Assembly (NCBI GenBank): GCA_028283825.1
Contig: JAPWJW010000004.1
Location: 128,292-192,291 of the forward strand
Source: Azospirillaceae bacterium
GTDB taxonomy: Bacteria; Pseudomonadota; Alphaproteobacteria; Azospirillales; Azospirillaceae
Length of the DNA stretch: 64,000 nucleotides
Direction: 5' to 3'
Shown here: positions 33,316 through 43,600 of the stretch, one piece after another
How the letters are laid out: every line of letters starts with the position of its first letter
Numbering within the stretch: the first letter of the stretch is position 1
Program-made: the position numbers and the translations under genes
Notes under the pieces: model-generated
Database searches by the model: none
The model's input: the letters and a program-made list of their open reading frames with translations, nothing else
What the model was told of the DNA's origin: nothing

Positions 33316-33932
33316 GGTGCGCGCCCTTCGCTCTCCGCCGTGGTGGCCGGCAGGGTTTCGCCCCAGCGCGGCAGGGCGTCCGATTCAAACCCCAGCAGGC
33401 CGATGGCGCGGGCCGCACTGTGCGTCACGATCTGGTCCACATCCTGCGGGCCCGCGTACAGCGCCGGCACCGGCGGGAAGACGATGGCGCCGTATTCGGT
33501 GACCGACGCCATGTTGCGGATGTGGCCCAGATGCAGCGGCGTCTCCCGCACCATCAGGACCAGGCGGCGGCGTTCCTTCAAGGTCACGTCGGCGGCCCGG
33601 GTCAGCAGATTGTCGGTGATGCCGGTGGCGATGGCGCCCAGCGTGTGCATGGAACAGGGCGCCACGATCATGCCGGCGGTGCGATACGACCCGCTGGAGA
33701 TGGGCGCCCCCACGGCACCGGTGGGGTAGAAGACGTCGGCCATGGCGATGACCTCGTCCCGCGACAGCGTCGTCTCATGTTCCCGGGTCAAACCGGCGGC
33801 CTTGGACATCACCAGGTGGGTCTCGGCGCCCAGCCCCCGGAGGAGCTGGAGCACCTTGACGCCATACTGGAAGCCCGTGGCCCCGCTGATCCCGACGACA
33901 ACTCGGGGCTTTCCCGAGGGGGGCTTCTGCAT
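33312..33932 (-). CDS. ubiX: UbiX-family flavin prenyltransferase
   Basis: 206 residues from ATG 33932. The flavin-binding segment is VVVGISGATGFQYGVKVL. I-V-A-P-C-S-M-H-T-L-G-A-I, T-D-N-L-L-T-R-A-A-D-V and L-M-V-R-E-T-P-L-H-L are the family's conserved blocks. It attaches dimethylallyl phosphate to FMN to give prFMN, the cofactor needed by UbiD. The upstream ubiD ends 11 bp before, so a dedicated cofactor supply is encoded with its user, as in other aromatic decarboxylase operons (VdcB/C-like arrangements). Confidence 0.93.
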   Translation of the reverse strand: MQKPPSGKPRVVVGISGATGFQYGVKVLQLLRGLGAETHLVMSKAAGLTREHETTLSRDEVIAMADVFYPTGAVGAPISSGSYRTAGMIVAPCSMHTLGAIATGITDNLLTRAADVTLKERRRLVLMVRETPLHLGHIRNMASVTEYGAIVFPPVPALYAGPQDVDQIVTHSAARAIGLLGFESDALPRWGETLPATTAESEGRAP

Positions 33933-33943
33933 GGCTTCCTCCG

Positions 33944-35443
33944 TTATTTGGCGTTGAAGCCGGGCAGGAAGCGCTCGACATCCACGTCCAGGAATTTCGA
34001 CCGCTCGAAATGCCCCTTCAGCTTGAAGGGCACGGTGCAGTCGAAGATGGTCTTGCAGGAGATGCCGACGCCCGGAATGCTGGGGCTGAATTCCGGGATC
34101 TGCGATGGATCCAGCGGGTGGCAGCGCACACCGGGAATGAAGACGGTGCTGACGTCGCCCTGATAGCGGGTCTGCATGGCCCACAGCACGTCGTCGGTAT
34201 CGAAGATGTCCACGTCCTCATCCACCAGGATGACGTGCTTCAGCTCCGGGAAGGCGGCGAAGGCCAGCAAGGCGGCCTGGCGCGGGCGGCCTTCGTCCAC
34301 CGGTGCAGCCTTCCTGAACTGCATCACCGCCAGCAGCTTGCCACCACCCGAGGAATGGGCGAACACGTTCCGCACCCGGCCCGGCATGGCGCGGTCCACC
34401 ATGTCCAGGATGCTGGCCTCCGTCGGGATGCCGGCCAGGTTCACGTGTTCCTCGCCCGGGCCCACCGTGGTTTGCAGGATGGGGTTGCGGCGGTGGGTGA
34501 CGGCCTTGACCTTGATGACGGGCAGGGCGTCCTTGGCATCGCCGGTATAGCCGGGGAATTCCGGCATGGCCTTGCCGGTGTCGGTGTTCTGATCCTCGCG
34601 CACCCGGACGTTGGGCAGCAGTTCGCCCTCGATCACCACCTCGGCATGGGCGATGGCGCGGGTCCCGACCGTCAGGCAGGGCACCATCTCGACCGCCCGG
34701 CCGCGCAGGGCGCCGGCGATGCTGAGTTCATTGAAGCCCAGGGGCGTGGTCGGCGGCTCGAAACAGGCGGCGATCTGGACGGCGGGGTCCAGGCCGATGT
34801 TGATGGAGATGGGCAGCGGCTTGCCCGCCGCCTCCGCCTTCTGGCGGAAGACATCGATGTGCCGGCCCGGCGCCAGGTACATGGACAACTCATCCCGGCT
34901 TTGCACGCACAGCCGGTGGATGGTCACGTCCGACTCCCCCGTCTCGGGGTCGGAGGCATGGCACAGGCCCATGGTGAGATAGGGGCCGGCATCCTCCGGC
35001 GTGTTGGTCGGGGCCGGCAGCAGGGTGCGCAGGTCGAAACCGGGATCGTCCGCCCTGTGCACCACCTCCTGGCACAGGGCGCGGTCGGCACCCACTACCA
35101 CCGGCGGGATGGCGTGCTGGACGGACGACCGCAGCAGGAAACCCAGCTTCTCCACCGGATGACCCAGCAGGCGGGCGACGCGGCGGCGGGATCCCACCAT
35201 GCCGATGACCACGCGGAAGTCGGGGTAGCCCTTGACCTTATTGAACATCATGGCCGGCCCGCCCTTGCGCGTCGGGCGCATGCAGGTGCCGCCGCCGCCG
35301 ACGTAACGATAGACGCCGGACAGCTCGGCCTCCGGATCCACCGGCGTATCGGTCTCGACGAACTCTTCCCCGTACTGCTGCAGCAGGGCGATGGCCGAGC
35401 GCAGGTCGGTCACGTCGGAAGCTTTGATCGGTTTCTCTTTCAT
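33944..35443 (-). CDS. ubiD: UbiD-family prFMN-dependent (de)carboxylase
   Basis: 499 residues from ATG 35443, which has GGAGAG 9 bases upstream; the in-frame start at 35482 is less likely. Family blocks are [31 protein letters not shown], then [10 protein letters not shown], containing the Glu-Arg-Glu catalytic network residues, and [11 protein letters not shown]. UbiD enzymes decarboxylate aromatic or alpha,beta-unsaturated acids. With its own ubiX, an outer-membrane channel and a divergent LysR, this looks like an aromatic-acid catabolic operon rather than ubiquinone synthesis. Confidence 0.92.
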   Translation of the reverse strand: MKEKPIKASDVTDLRSAIALLQQYGEEFVETDTPVDPEAELSGVYRYVGGGGTCMRPTRKGGPAMMFNKVKGYPDFRVVIGMVGSRRRVARLLGHPVEKLGFLLRSSVQHAIPPVVVGADRALCQEVVHRADDPGFDLRTLLPAPTNTPEDAGPYLTMGLCHASDPETGESDVTIHRLCVQSRDELSMYLAPGRHIDVFRQKAEAAGKPLPISINIGLDPAVQIAACFEPPTTPLGFNELSIAGALRGRAVEMVPCLTVGTRAIAHAEVVIEGELLPNVRVREDQNTDTGKAMPEFPGYTGDAKDALPVIKVKAVTHRRNPILQTTVGPGEEHVNLAGIPTEASILDMVDRAMPGRVRNVFAHSSGGGKLLAVMQFRKAAPVDEGRPRQAALLAFAAFPELKHVILVDEDVDIFDTDDVLWAMQTRYQGDVSTVFIPGVRCHPLDPSQIPEFSPSIPGVGISCKTIFDCTVPFKLKGHFERSKFLDVDVERFLPGFNAK

Positions 35444-35544
35444 CGCGGCAACTCTCCATAGTGGGGCGCCCGCAAGCGCCAAACCCAGGACCCACTATCG
35501 AAGGGATGATTGAGAAGATCGATACGCATTCAGGCGGATTATTG

Positions 35545-35560
35545 ATAAGATAAAACTTAT
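35545..35560. promoter_or_regulatory. Dyad ATAAG-N6-CTTAT over the LysR start
   Basis: A perfect 5-bp-arm dyad ends inside the ATG of the LysR gene (35559), and TTATTGATAA lies beside it. The region is AT-rich in a GC-rich genome. It could be the autoregulatory site, with control of ubiD starting 100 bp away. Confidence 0.4.
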
Positions 35561-36476
35561 GGATAATCTGCTCACCACCGTCTCCCTGCGCCGGCTTCAG
35601 GTCTTCCTGGCGGTGTGCGAGACCTTGCACATGGCGCGTGCCGCCGAACGGCTGGGCGTGGCCCAACCCGCACTCAGCCAGCAGATTGCGGCGCTGGAGG
35701 CAGCACTGGGCGTCCGCCTGTTCAACCGCCGCAAGCGGGGCATAGACCTGACCGCGGCGGGGGCGGCCTGCCGGGCGGAGGCGGAGCGCCTGCTGGCGGC
35801 CCACGCCGGCGCCATCGACACCGTGCGCCGCACCGCGCGGGGGGAGGCCGGGCGCCTGTCCCTGGGCTATGTCGCCTCATCCCTGATGGAGCGCGACTTT
35901 CCCGCCCAGCTGAAGGTGATGCGCGACCGCTATCCCGATGTGGAACTGGCCCTGCGCGAGGGTGGCGTGGCCGCCCTGCTGGATGCCCTGGAACGGGGGG
36001 AACTGGACGCGGCCCTGGTGCGGGCGCCGGTGACGGTCAACCGCCCCCTGGTCCACCAGGTCCACTCCAGCCAGGATCTGGTGGCCATCCTGCCCAAGGG
36101 CCATCCACTGGCGGAGTTGGAGGCCGTTCCCATAACCCGGCTGGCGGGTGAGGCCCTGGTCGGTTTCGACGATCCGGAGGATGTGGGCATCATGCGGGTG
36201 GTGTCCGACCTGGCCGCCACGGCCGGCACATCCTTGCAGATGAAGTGGCGGGTGTCGGCCATCGGCAGCGTCCTGGGCCTGGTGGCCGCCGGCATGGGCT
36301 ATGGCATCGTGCCCCGCAACATCGCCCTGCTGGCGGGGGCGGAAATCGTGGTGCGCCCCCTGGCGGACACCCACGCGCGGGCCGAGCTATGGCTGTTGTG
36401 GCATGAGCAGCGCCGGTCGCCCACCCTGGCCCGCTTCCTGGCGGTGACGGGTGAATCCACACGCCAAGAATCGTAA
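35559..36476 (+). CDS. LysR-family transcriptional regulator
   Basis: 305 residues. The helix-turn-helix is L-R-R-L-Q-V-F-L-A-V-C-E-T-L-H-M-A-R-A-A-E-R-L, then V-A-Q-P-A-L-S-Q-Q-I-A-A-L-E, then L-F-N-R-R-K-R-G, close to CatM/BenM-type activators of aromatic catabolism. The effector domain has V-G-F-V/I-like strands and Y-G-I-V-P. It is divergent from the ubiD operon, so it probably senses the aromatic acid or a product. Confidence 0.93.
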   Translation: MDNLLTTVSLRRLQVFLAVCETLHMARAAERLGVAQPALSQQIAALEAALGVRLFNRRKRGIDLTAAGAACRAEAERLLAAHAGAIDTVRRTARGEAGRLSLGYVASSLMERDFPAQLKVMRDRYPDVELALREGGVAALLDALERGELDAALVRAPVTVNRPLVHQVHSSQDLVAILPKGHPLAELEAVPITRLAGEALVGFDDPEDVGIMRVVSDLAATAGTSLQMKWRVSAIGSVLGLVAAGMGYGIVPRNIALLAGAEIVVRPLADTHARAELWLLWHEQRRSPTLARFLAVTGESTRQES

Positions 36477-36607
36477 TTTATCGTTTGCGCACAAATGCTT
36501 CCACGTGGCGGCCTGCCGTCATTCTACAGGTGCATCCCGTCGCGGGCTGGGGTTGAATGGCCCGTCCCCTTGCGTGGGGATGTGACGCCAGAAGGAAACG
36601 ACGACCC

Positions 36608-37204
36608 ATGACGACCGCCAACGGCCGCACCGCCGACCACCCCATCGCCCCGCAGTTCCTTGAGCGCTGGTCGCCCCGCGCCTTCACCGGCGAGGCGATG
36701 AGCGAGAAGGATCTGCTGACCATCCTGGAGGCCGCGCGCTGGGCCCCGTCCGCCTACAACGCCCAGCCGTGGCGTTTCGTCTACGCCCTGCGCGGCACGC
36801 CGTCGTGGGACAAGCTGCTATCCCTGCTGCTGCCCTTCAACCAGGCCTGGGCCAAGGAAGCCGGCGCCCTGGTCTTCATCGTGTCCGCCACCACCCTGCT
36901 GCCGCCGGGTGCGACCGAGCGCGTGCCCTATCGCAGCCATGCCTTCGACACCGGCGCCGCCTGGGGCTTCGCCTCGCTGGAAGCGCAGCGCCTGGGCTGG
37001 CACAGCCACGCCATGGGCGGCTTCGACCATGAGCGCAGCCCGGCCGAACTGGGCCTGCCCGCCGACTATCGCGTCGAGGCGGCGGTGGCCTTCGGCCGCC
37101 TGGGCGACAAGTCCATCCTGCCGGAAAAGCTGCAGGCCCGCGAAGTGCCGGCCCCGCGTGAGCCGCTGAGCGCGCTGGCCTTCGACGGCGCGTTCAAGGC
37201 CTGA
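36608..37204 (+). CDS. Nitroreductase family protein
   Basis: 198 residues from ATG 36608 (AAGGAA upstream; the in-frame ATG at 36557 is less likely). The start region RWSPRAFTGEAMSEKDL is the FMN-binding Arg-Ser block, and E-A-A-R-W-A-P-S-A-Y-N-A-Q-P-W-R-F follows, both highly characteristic. The C terminus has A-A-V-A-F-G-R-L-G-D. These FMN enzymes reduce nitroaromatics, quinones or flavins with NAD(P)H. A terminator hairpin separates it from the convergent MmsA-like gene. Native substrate unknown. Confidence 0.92.
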   Translation: MTTANGRTADHPIAPQFLERWSPRAFTGEAMSEKDLLTILEAARWAPSAYNAQPWRFVYALRGTPSWDKLLSLLLPFNQAWAKEAGALVFIVSATTLLPPGATERVPYRSHAFDTGAAWGFASLEAQRLGWHSHAMGGFDHERSPAELGLPADYRVEAAVAFGRLGDKSILPEKLQAREVPAPREPLSALAFDGAFKA

Positions 37205-37213
37205 TGGTAAAGA

Positions 37214-37239
37214 CTGGGGGCGGGTTCAGCCGCCCCCAG
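37214..37239. terminator. Bidirectional terminator hairpin
   Basis: Perfect 10-bp stem (CTGGGGGCGG/CCGCCCCCAG) with GTTCAG loop, 9 bp past the nitroreductase stop and 6 bp before the convergent stop. Confidence 0.65.
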
Positions 37240-37245
37240 CGTCCC

Positions 37246-38742
<1,497 letters not shown>

Positions 38743-38813
38743 GGGTTCCTCCGTCCGTTTTTCGTTATCTGCGTCTTCCCTTATCCCGCTTGAATATCCG
38801 CGCATCAATGGGC

Positions 38814-38842
38814 AATTCTGGCACCCTCATTGTGCAGGAATT
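38814..38842. promoter_or_regulatory. Candidate LysR operator between mmsA and LysR
   Basis: A 29-bp dyad with arms AATTC-TG-GCAC and GTGC-AG-GAATT around 7 bp; only the two central arm bases break symmetry. It lies 30 bp before the LysR start and about 70 bp before mmsA. Confidence 0.5.
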
Positions 38843-38871
38843 AAAGCGTAATCCGTCGGAGCGATGCAGAT

Positions 38872-39756
38872 ATGGAATGGGATCATGTCCGCGTTTTCCT
38901 GGCGGTGGCCCGCGCCGGCCAAATCCTGGGCGCGGCCCAGCGCCTGGGCCTGAACCACGCCACCGTGGCCCGGCACCTGACGGCACTGGAGGCCAGCCTG
39001 GGCGCCCTGCTGGTGGAACGCCGTCCCCAGGGCTGCACCCTGACCCCGGCGGGGGAGATGCTGATGGCGGCGGCGGAGCGCATGGAGTCCGACCTGCTGC
39101 AAGCCGGATCCGCCATCTCGGGCAGTGCCGGCAGCGTGGCCGGCACGGTGCGCATCGGGGCACCGGACGGCATCGGCACCTATTTCCTGGCGCGTGAACT
39201 GGGCACGCTGGCGGCGGCCCACCCCGGCCTGACCATCCAGCTGGTGCCGCTGCCCCGCACCTTTTCCCTGTCGCGGCGTGAGGCCGATCTGGTGATCACC
39301 CTGGACCGGCCGGAACACGGCCGCCTGATGGTGCGCAAGCTGACGGACTACACCCTCAGCCTGTACGCCAGCCGCGATCACATCGCCCGCCATGGCGCGC
39401 CGGCCTCACCGGCGGATCTCGCGGGCCGGCTGTTCGTCACCCAGGTGGAGGATTTCGCCTACAGCCGCGCCCTGGACTACGCCGCCGAAATCGGCCGCCT
39501 GACCGACCGGCATTACGAATGCGGCAGCGTGGTCGCGCAGATGGAGGCGGTGCGCGCCGGCCACGGCATCGGCGTGCTGCACGACTATGCGGCGGCGGCC
39601 ATGCCGGACCTGGTGCGCGTGCTGCCCGACCTGCGTTTCACCCGCACCTACTGGCTGCTGACCCACCCCGACAGCCACCACACCGCCCGCATCACCGCGG
39701 TGCGGGAACACATCGCCGACCGCGTGGCCGCGACCCGGCACCTGTTCATGGGATAG
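38872..39756 (+). CDS. LysR-family transcriptional regulator
   Basis: 294 residues. The DNA-binding part reads [13 protein letters not shown], then [21 protein letters not shown], then L-V-E-R-R-P-Q-G, with T-P-A-G-E next. The effector half includes [11 protein letters not shown] and a H-G-I-G-V-L-H-D-Y loop. It is divergent from mmsA, its likely target, and ends before the terminator of the sapC/adhesin operon. Confidence 0.93.
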   Translation: MEWDHVRVFLAVARAGQILGAAQRLGLNHATVARHLTALEASLGALLVERRPQGCTLTPAGEMLMAAAERMESDLLQAGSAISGSAGSVAGTVRIGAPDGIGTYFLARELGTLAAAHPGLTIQLVPLPRTFSLSRREADLVITLDRPEHGRLMVRKLTDYTLSLYASRDHIARHGAPASPADLAGRLFVTQVEDFAYSRALDYAAEIGRLTDRHYECGSVVAQMEAVRAGHGIGVLHDYAAAAMPDLVRVLPDLRFTRTYWLLTHPDSHHTARITAVREHIADRVAATRHLFMG

Positions 39757-39777
39757 GGTCATCCACCCCATCCACAT

Positions 39778-39801
39778 AAAGAAAACGGCGACCCCGTCGC
39801 C
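39778..39801 (-). terminator. Intrinsic terminator of the tpsB-tpsA-sapC operon
   Basis: On the minus strand, GGCGAC-GGG-GTCGCC is followed by GTTTTCTTT, a short stem with T-rich tail, 36 bp past the sapC stop. It marks the 3' end of the operon. Confidence 0.65.
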
Positions 39802-39836
39802 AGGGCCGCCGTCGTCTCATCAAACGCTCAACCGCT

Positions 39837-40577
39837 TCAGTTGGCGGCGGGCGCCGGGTGCTTGGCGGCCAGGTCGACCAGGGCCGCCCAGTTGCTGACC
39901 GAGATGAAGTGGCAGATGACCAGGTGCAGCCAGCCACGCTCGCGCCAGCGCAGGAATTCCTCAGCCGGCAAGGCGTTGAACTTCGCCTCGTCGATGACCT
40001 TGAAGCCGGCCAGGCTCAGCTTCTGGCCGTCCTTCAGGGTGACGTCGGCGCGGTTTTCCACCAGCAGGTCGGCCTTCACCAGCGCCGCGACAAACTCCGT
40101 CGTCACGGCGTAATGGCCCTGGTAGTCGCTGCAGAAGGCCAGGGCGTTGCGGGTGACCTCGGTGGGCTGGCCATCCTGGAACAGCTTGTTGGCGCCGCCC
40201 TTGCCGACGACGGGGGCCGCCTCGTCGATGCACAGGGTGAATTCCGACTTGTCGCGGTTTTCCATGAAGATGAAGGGATAACGGCGGACATAGGCCGGGA
40301 TGTAGGCGCCGGCGGCCCAGGTGCCGTCCGCGTCCACGAACAGGTTTTCACCGTTGCGCAGGCCGAACAGGGCCACCGGCTGGGCGGCCGCCCCATCCAC
40401 GAACAGGATGGGGTACTGCTTGCAGGCCAGCGTGAATTCCGCCGCGATCAGCGGGACGGAGTTGGCGGTGGCGGCGAACTTGTAGTCCGTCACCGGCGTC
40501 AGGGAGGTGTCGCCGTCGCGTTCCGCCGCGATGGGCCGGGGCTGCTGATAGAAGGCGGGAAGGGCGTTCGTGCTCAT
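39837..40577 (-). CDS. sapC: SapC family protein
   Basis: 246 residues from ATG 40577. The order of blocks fits the SapC family: F-Y-Q-Q-P-R-P-I near the start, D-Y-K-F-A-A-T-A-N-S-V-P-L-I-A-A-E-F, then Y-P-I-L-F-V, G-A-Y-I-P-A-Y-V-R-R-Y-P-F-I-F, and T-L-C-I-D-E near the middle. SapC was first described with surface-layer proteins in Campylobacter fetus; its exact action is unresolved. No signal peptide is visible. The start lies 29 bp after the tpsA stop, so it is probably co-transcribed. A surface-protein modification or assembly role next to a giant adhesin is plausible. Confidence 0.85.
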   Translation of the reverse strand: MSTNALPAFYQQPRPIAAERDGDTSLTPVTDYKFAATANSVPLIAAEFTLACKQYPILFVDGAAAQPVALFGLRNGENLFVDADGTWAAGAYIPAYVRRYPFIFMENRDKSEFTLCIDEAAPVVGKGGANKLFQDGQPTEVTRNALAFCSDYQGHYAVTTEFVAALVKADLLVENRADVTLKDGQKLSLAGFKVIDEAKFNALPAEEFLRWRERGWLHLVICHFISVSNWAALVDLAAKHPAPAAN

Positions 40578-40606
40578 CGTCTGATCCAAATCCGATTGCT
40601 TAAGAC

Positions 40607-43600
40607 TTAACGGGTGGTGGTCTGGTTGGCGGCACCCTCCTCGGTCAGGACCGAGGGCTGGGCGTTGGCGCCGATGATACCATTGATACCGCCGCTGGTG
40701 GTCAGCACCTGCGGGGCCGCGTAGGCCGCCAGGGTGTCCGGCGTGATGCCGGCGCTGGTCACCGTGCCGCTGAACAGGCTGTTCACGCCCGGCGTGCTGG
40801 GCACCGGCACCCGGGCGACGACCGTCGCCGCCACCTGGCTGACCGTGTCGGTCGGGCCCCAGGGGGTGTTGTTGATGTACCAGGGTGCACCGCGCAGCGG
40901 GCTGTCGATGGCGCTGGCCGCCAGGGCCGAGCCACGGCCCTTGACGGTGCCGTACATCGTGGCCGAGGCCGCCTTGTCCACCTTCAGGCTGGCGACGTTG
41001 ATGGTCTGCTGCGCCGTGCCGTTGGGCAGGCCCACCACCATGGCGCCGGTGCCCGACGACATGATCAGGGCCGTGGTCGCCCCCTGCAGGCCGGCCATGG
41101 TGATCTTGCCGTCGGTGGTGATGGTGGCCGTGCCCGTGGGCAGGGTCGCCACCGTCCCGAAGGTGATCGGGCCATGGGTCACCGTGATGGTGGCCGGCAC
41201 CAGGAAGGTGGCGCCACCGGTCTGGGTGAAGCCGGCCGCCGCCGTCACCGTCGCCGGGCTGGCGAAGCGGATGGTGCCGTCGGCCTGGCTGTCGGCCAGG
41301 GCGATCGTCCCGGCGCTGGCGGTGACCGCCTGCTCGAACACGAAGCCATTGCCCGTCAGTTGCAGGCCGCCGCTGCCGTCCGCCACCAGCGTGCCGTGGA
41401 AGGTGGTGACATCGCCGGCCGCGGTTTCCACCAGGCTGCTGACCGTCACCGCCTGGGTGAAGGTGGCGGTGCCGCCGGTGCTGATGGTCAGGACGCCCAG
41501 CGGGCCGGTGCCGCCGACCGCGCCCGTCACCTGCAGGGCGTCGTCCGCCGTCAGGTTCAGGGCCGACCGGTTGGCGCTGTCCAGCGTGCCGCCGAACACC
41601 AGCGAACCGCCGGTGCTGGTCAGCGACTGGCCGCCGTTCACCGCCACGGCACCGGTGTAGGTCTGGGTGCCGGTGGCGTTGATGGAACCGCCGTTCAGGG
41701 TGGCGGTGCCGCTGACCGACAGGGGTGTTCAGCGCCTGGTTGGCCCCGAAGGCGCCGGCCAGCACGCCGTTGCCGACGATGGCCAGGGACTGGCCGCCGG
41801 CGGTGGCGGCGTCGCCGCCGGCCAGCAGGGTGACGGTGCCGCCGGTCAGGATGGCGTCGCCGCCCAGGGTGACGGCGCCGGTGTAGGTCTGATCGCCGGT
41901 GGTGGTGACCGAACCGCCGTTCACGGCGCTGGTGCCGCTGACCGACAGCTGGCGCAGGGCGGTGGTGCCGCCCAGGGCGCCGCCCGCCACCAGGTCGCCG
42001 GCCACGGCCAGGGACTGGCCACCGGCGGTGGCGCCGTCGGCACCGGCCGCCAGGGTGACGGTGGCGCCGGTCAGCACCGTGTCCGTGCCCAGCACCGCCC
42101 GCTCACCGAAGGTCTGCGCCCCCGTGGTGGTGACGCTGCCGCCGTTGAGGAACAGGGTGCCGGACGCATCGGTGGTGATCGCCGCCGCCTGCACCGCACC
42201 GCCGAAGGTGGTGGCGCCGCTGGTGTTGACCACCAGGGTGCCGGCACCGTTGATCGCGGCGAAGGTGACGTCGCCAGAGTTGGCATCGACGATCAAGGTC
42301 GAGCCGGTGTTCAGCGCGCCGGTGAAGGTGACGCCGCCGGTGGTGACCAGGTGGGTATCGGCCGTCACGGTGGTGGCACCGCTGACCGACAGGCCGGTCA
42401 GGGCCGCGTTGGCACCGATGCCGCCCGCCAGGCTGGCGTCACCCTGGATGACCAGGGCGACCGGCGTGGCCAGGGCATCGGCACCGCCGTTCAGGCTGAC
42501 CAGCGTGCCGGCCAGGGTGGTGTCGGCGCCGATCACCGCGCGCTCGCCGTAGGTCTGCGTGCCGGTGGTGTCGACCGAACCGCCGTTGATGAACAGGGTG
42601 CCGGGGACGTCGGTGGTGACGCTGGCGGCGGTGACCGCGCCATCGAAGGTGGTGGCCCCGCTGGTGTTGACCGTCAGGTCGCCCAGGCGGCTGGTGCCGC
42701 CGACCACGCCGCTGAAGGTCACGGCGTTGCCGCCGGTGATCACCAGGGCATGGCCGCCGTCGACCGTGGCCGCGAAGGCGACAGTGTCGCCACCGGTCAG
42801 CGTGGTGTCGCCGGCCAGGGTGACGGCACCAAGGTAGGTCTGGCTGGCGGCCGTGGTGACGCCACCGTTCAGGGCGGCGGTGCCGGTCACCGACAGGGCG
42901 TTCAGGGCGGTGGTGCCGCCGAAGGCGCCGGTCAGGGCGGTGTTGCCCACGATGATCAGCGACTGGCCACCGGCGGTGGTGCCGTCGGCGCCGGCCGCCA
43001 GGGTGATGGTGCCGCCGGTGCTGGTCAGGGTGGTGTCGGCGCCCAGGGTCACGGCACCGGCATAGGTCTGGTCGCCGGTGGTGGTGACGGCCGGATCGCC
43101 GAAGACGGTGGTGCCGCTGACGCTGACGGTGCCCAGCGCCACCGTGGCGCCCACGGCCTGGTCCACCACCGCGTTGCCGACGATGGCCAGGGACTGGCCG
43201 CCGGCGGTGGCCGCATCCAGGCCGCCCGACAGGGTGACGGTGGCGCCGGTCAGGGTGGTGTCCGCCCCCAGGACCACCGCGGTGGCATAGGACTGCGCGC
43301 CGGTGGTGGCGATGCTGCCGCCGTCAATGGCCAGGGTGCCCGTGCCATCGGTGACCGTCAGGGCGGTCAGGGTGGTGGTGCCGCCCACGGCGCCGGTGAA
43401 GGTGATGGTGCCCGACGCGGTGGTGATGGTCAGGGCGTGGGCCCCATCCAGCGTGCCGCCGAAGGTGACGGCGCCGTCCGTGGTGGTCAGCGCGGCGTCG
43501 GCCCCCAGGGTGGCGGCACCGGTGTAGGCCTGGTCACCCGTGGTGGTGACCGAACCGCCGTTGATCGCGGTGGTGCCGCTGACGGTCAGGCCGGTCAGGG

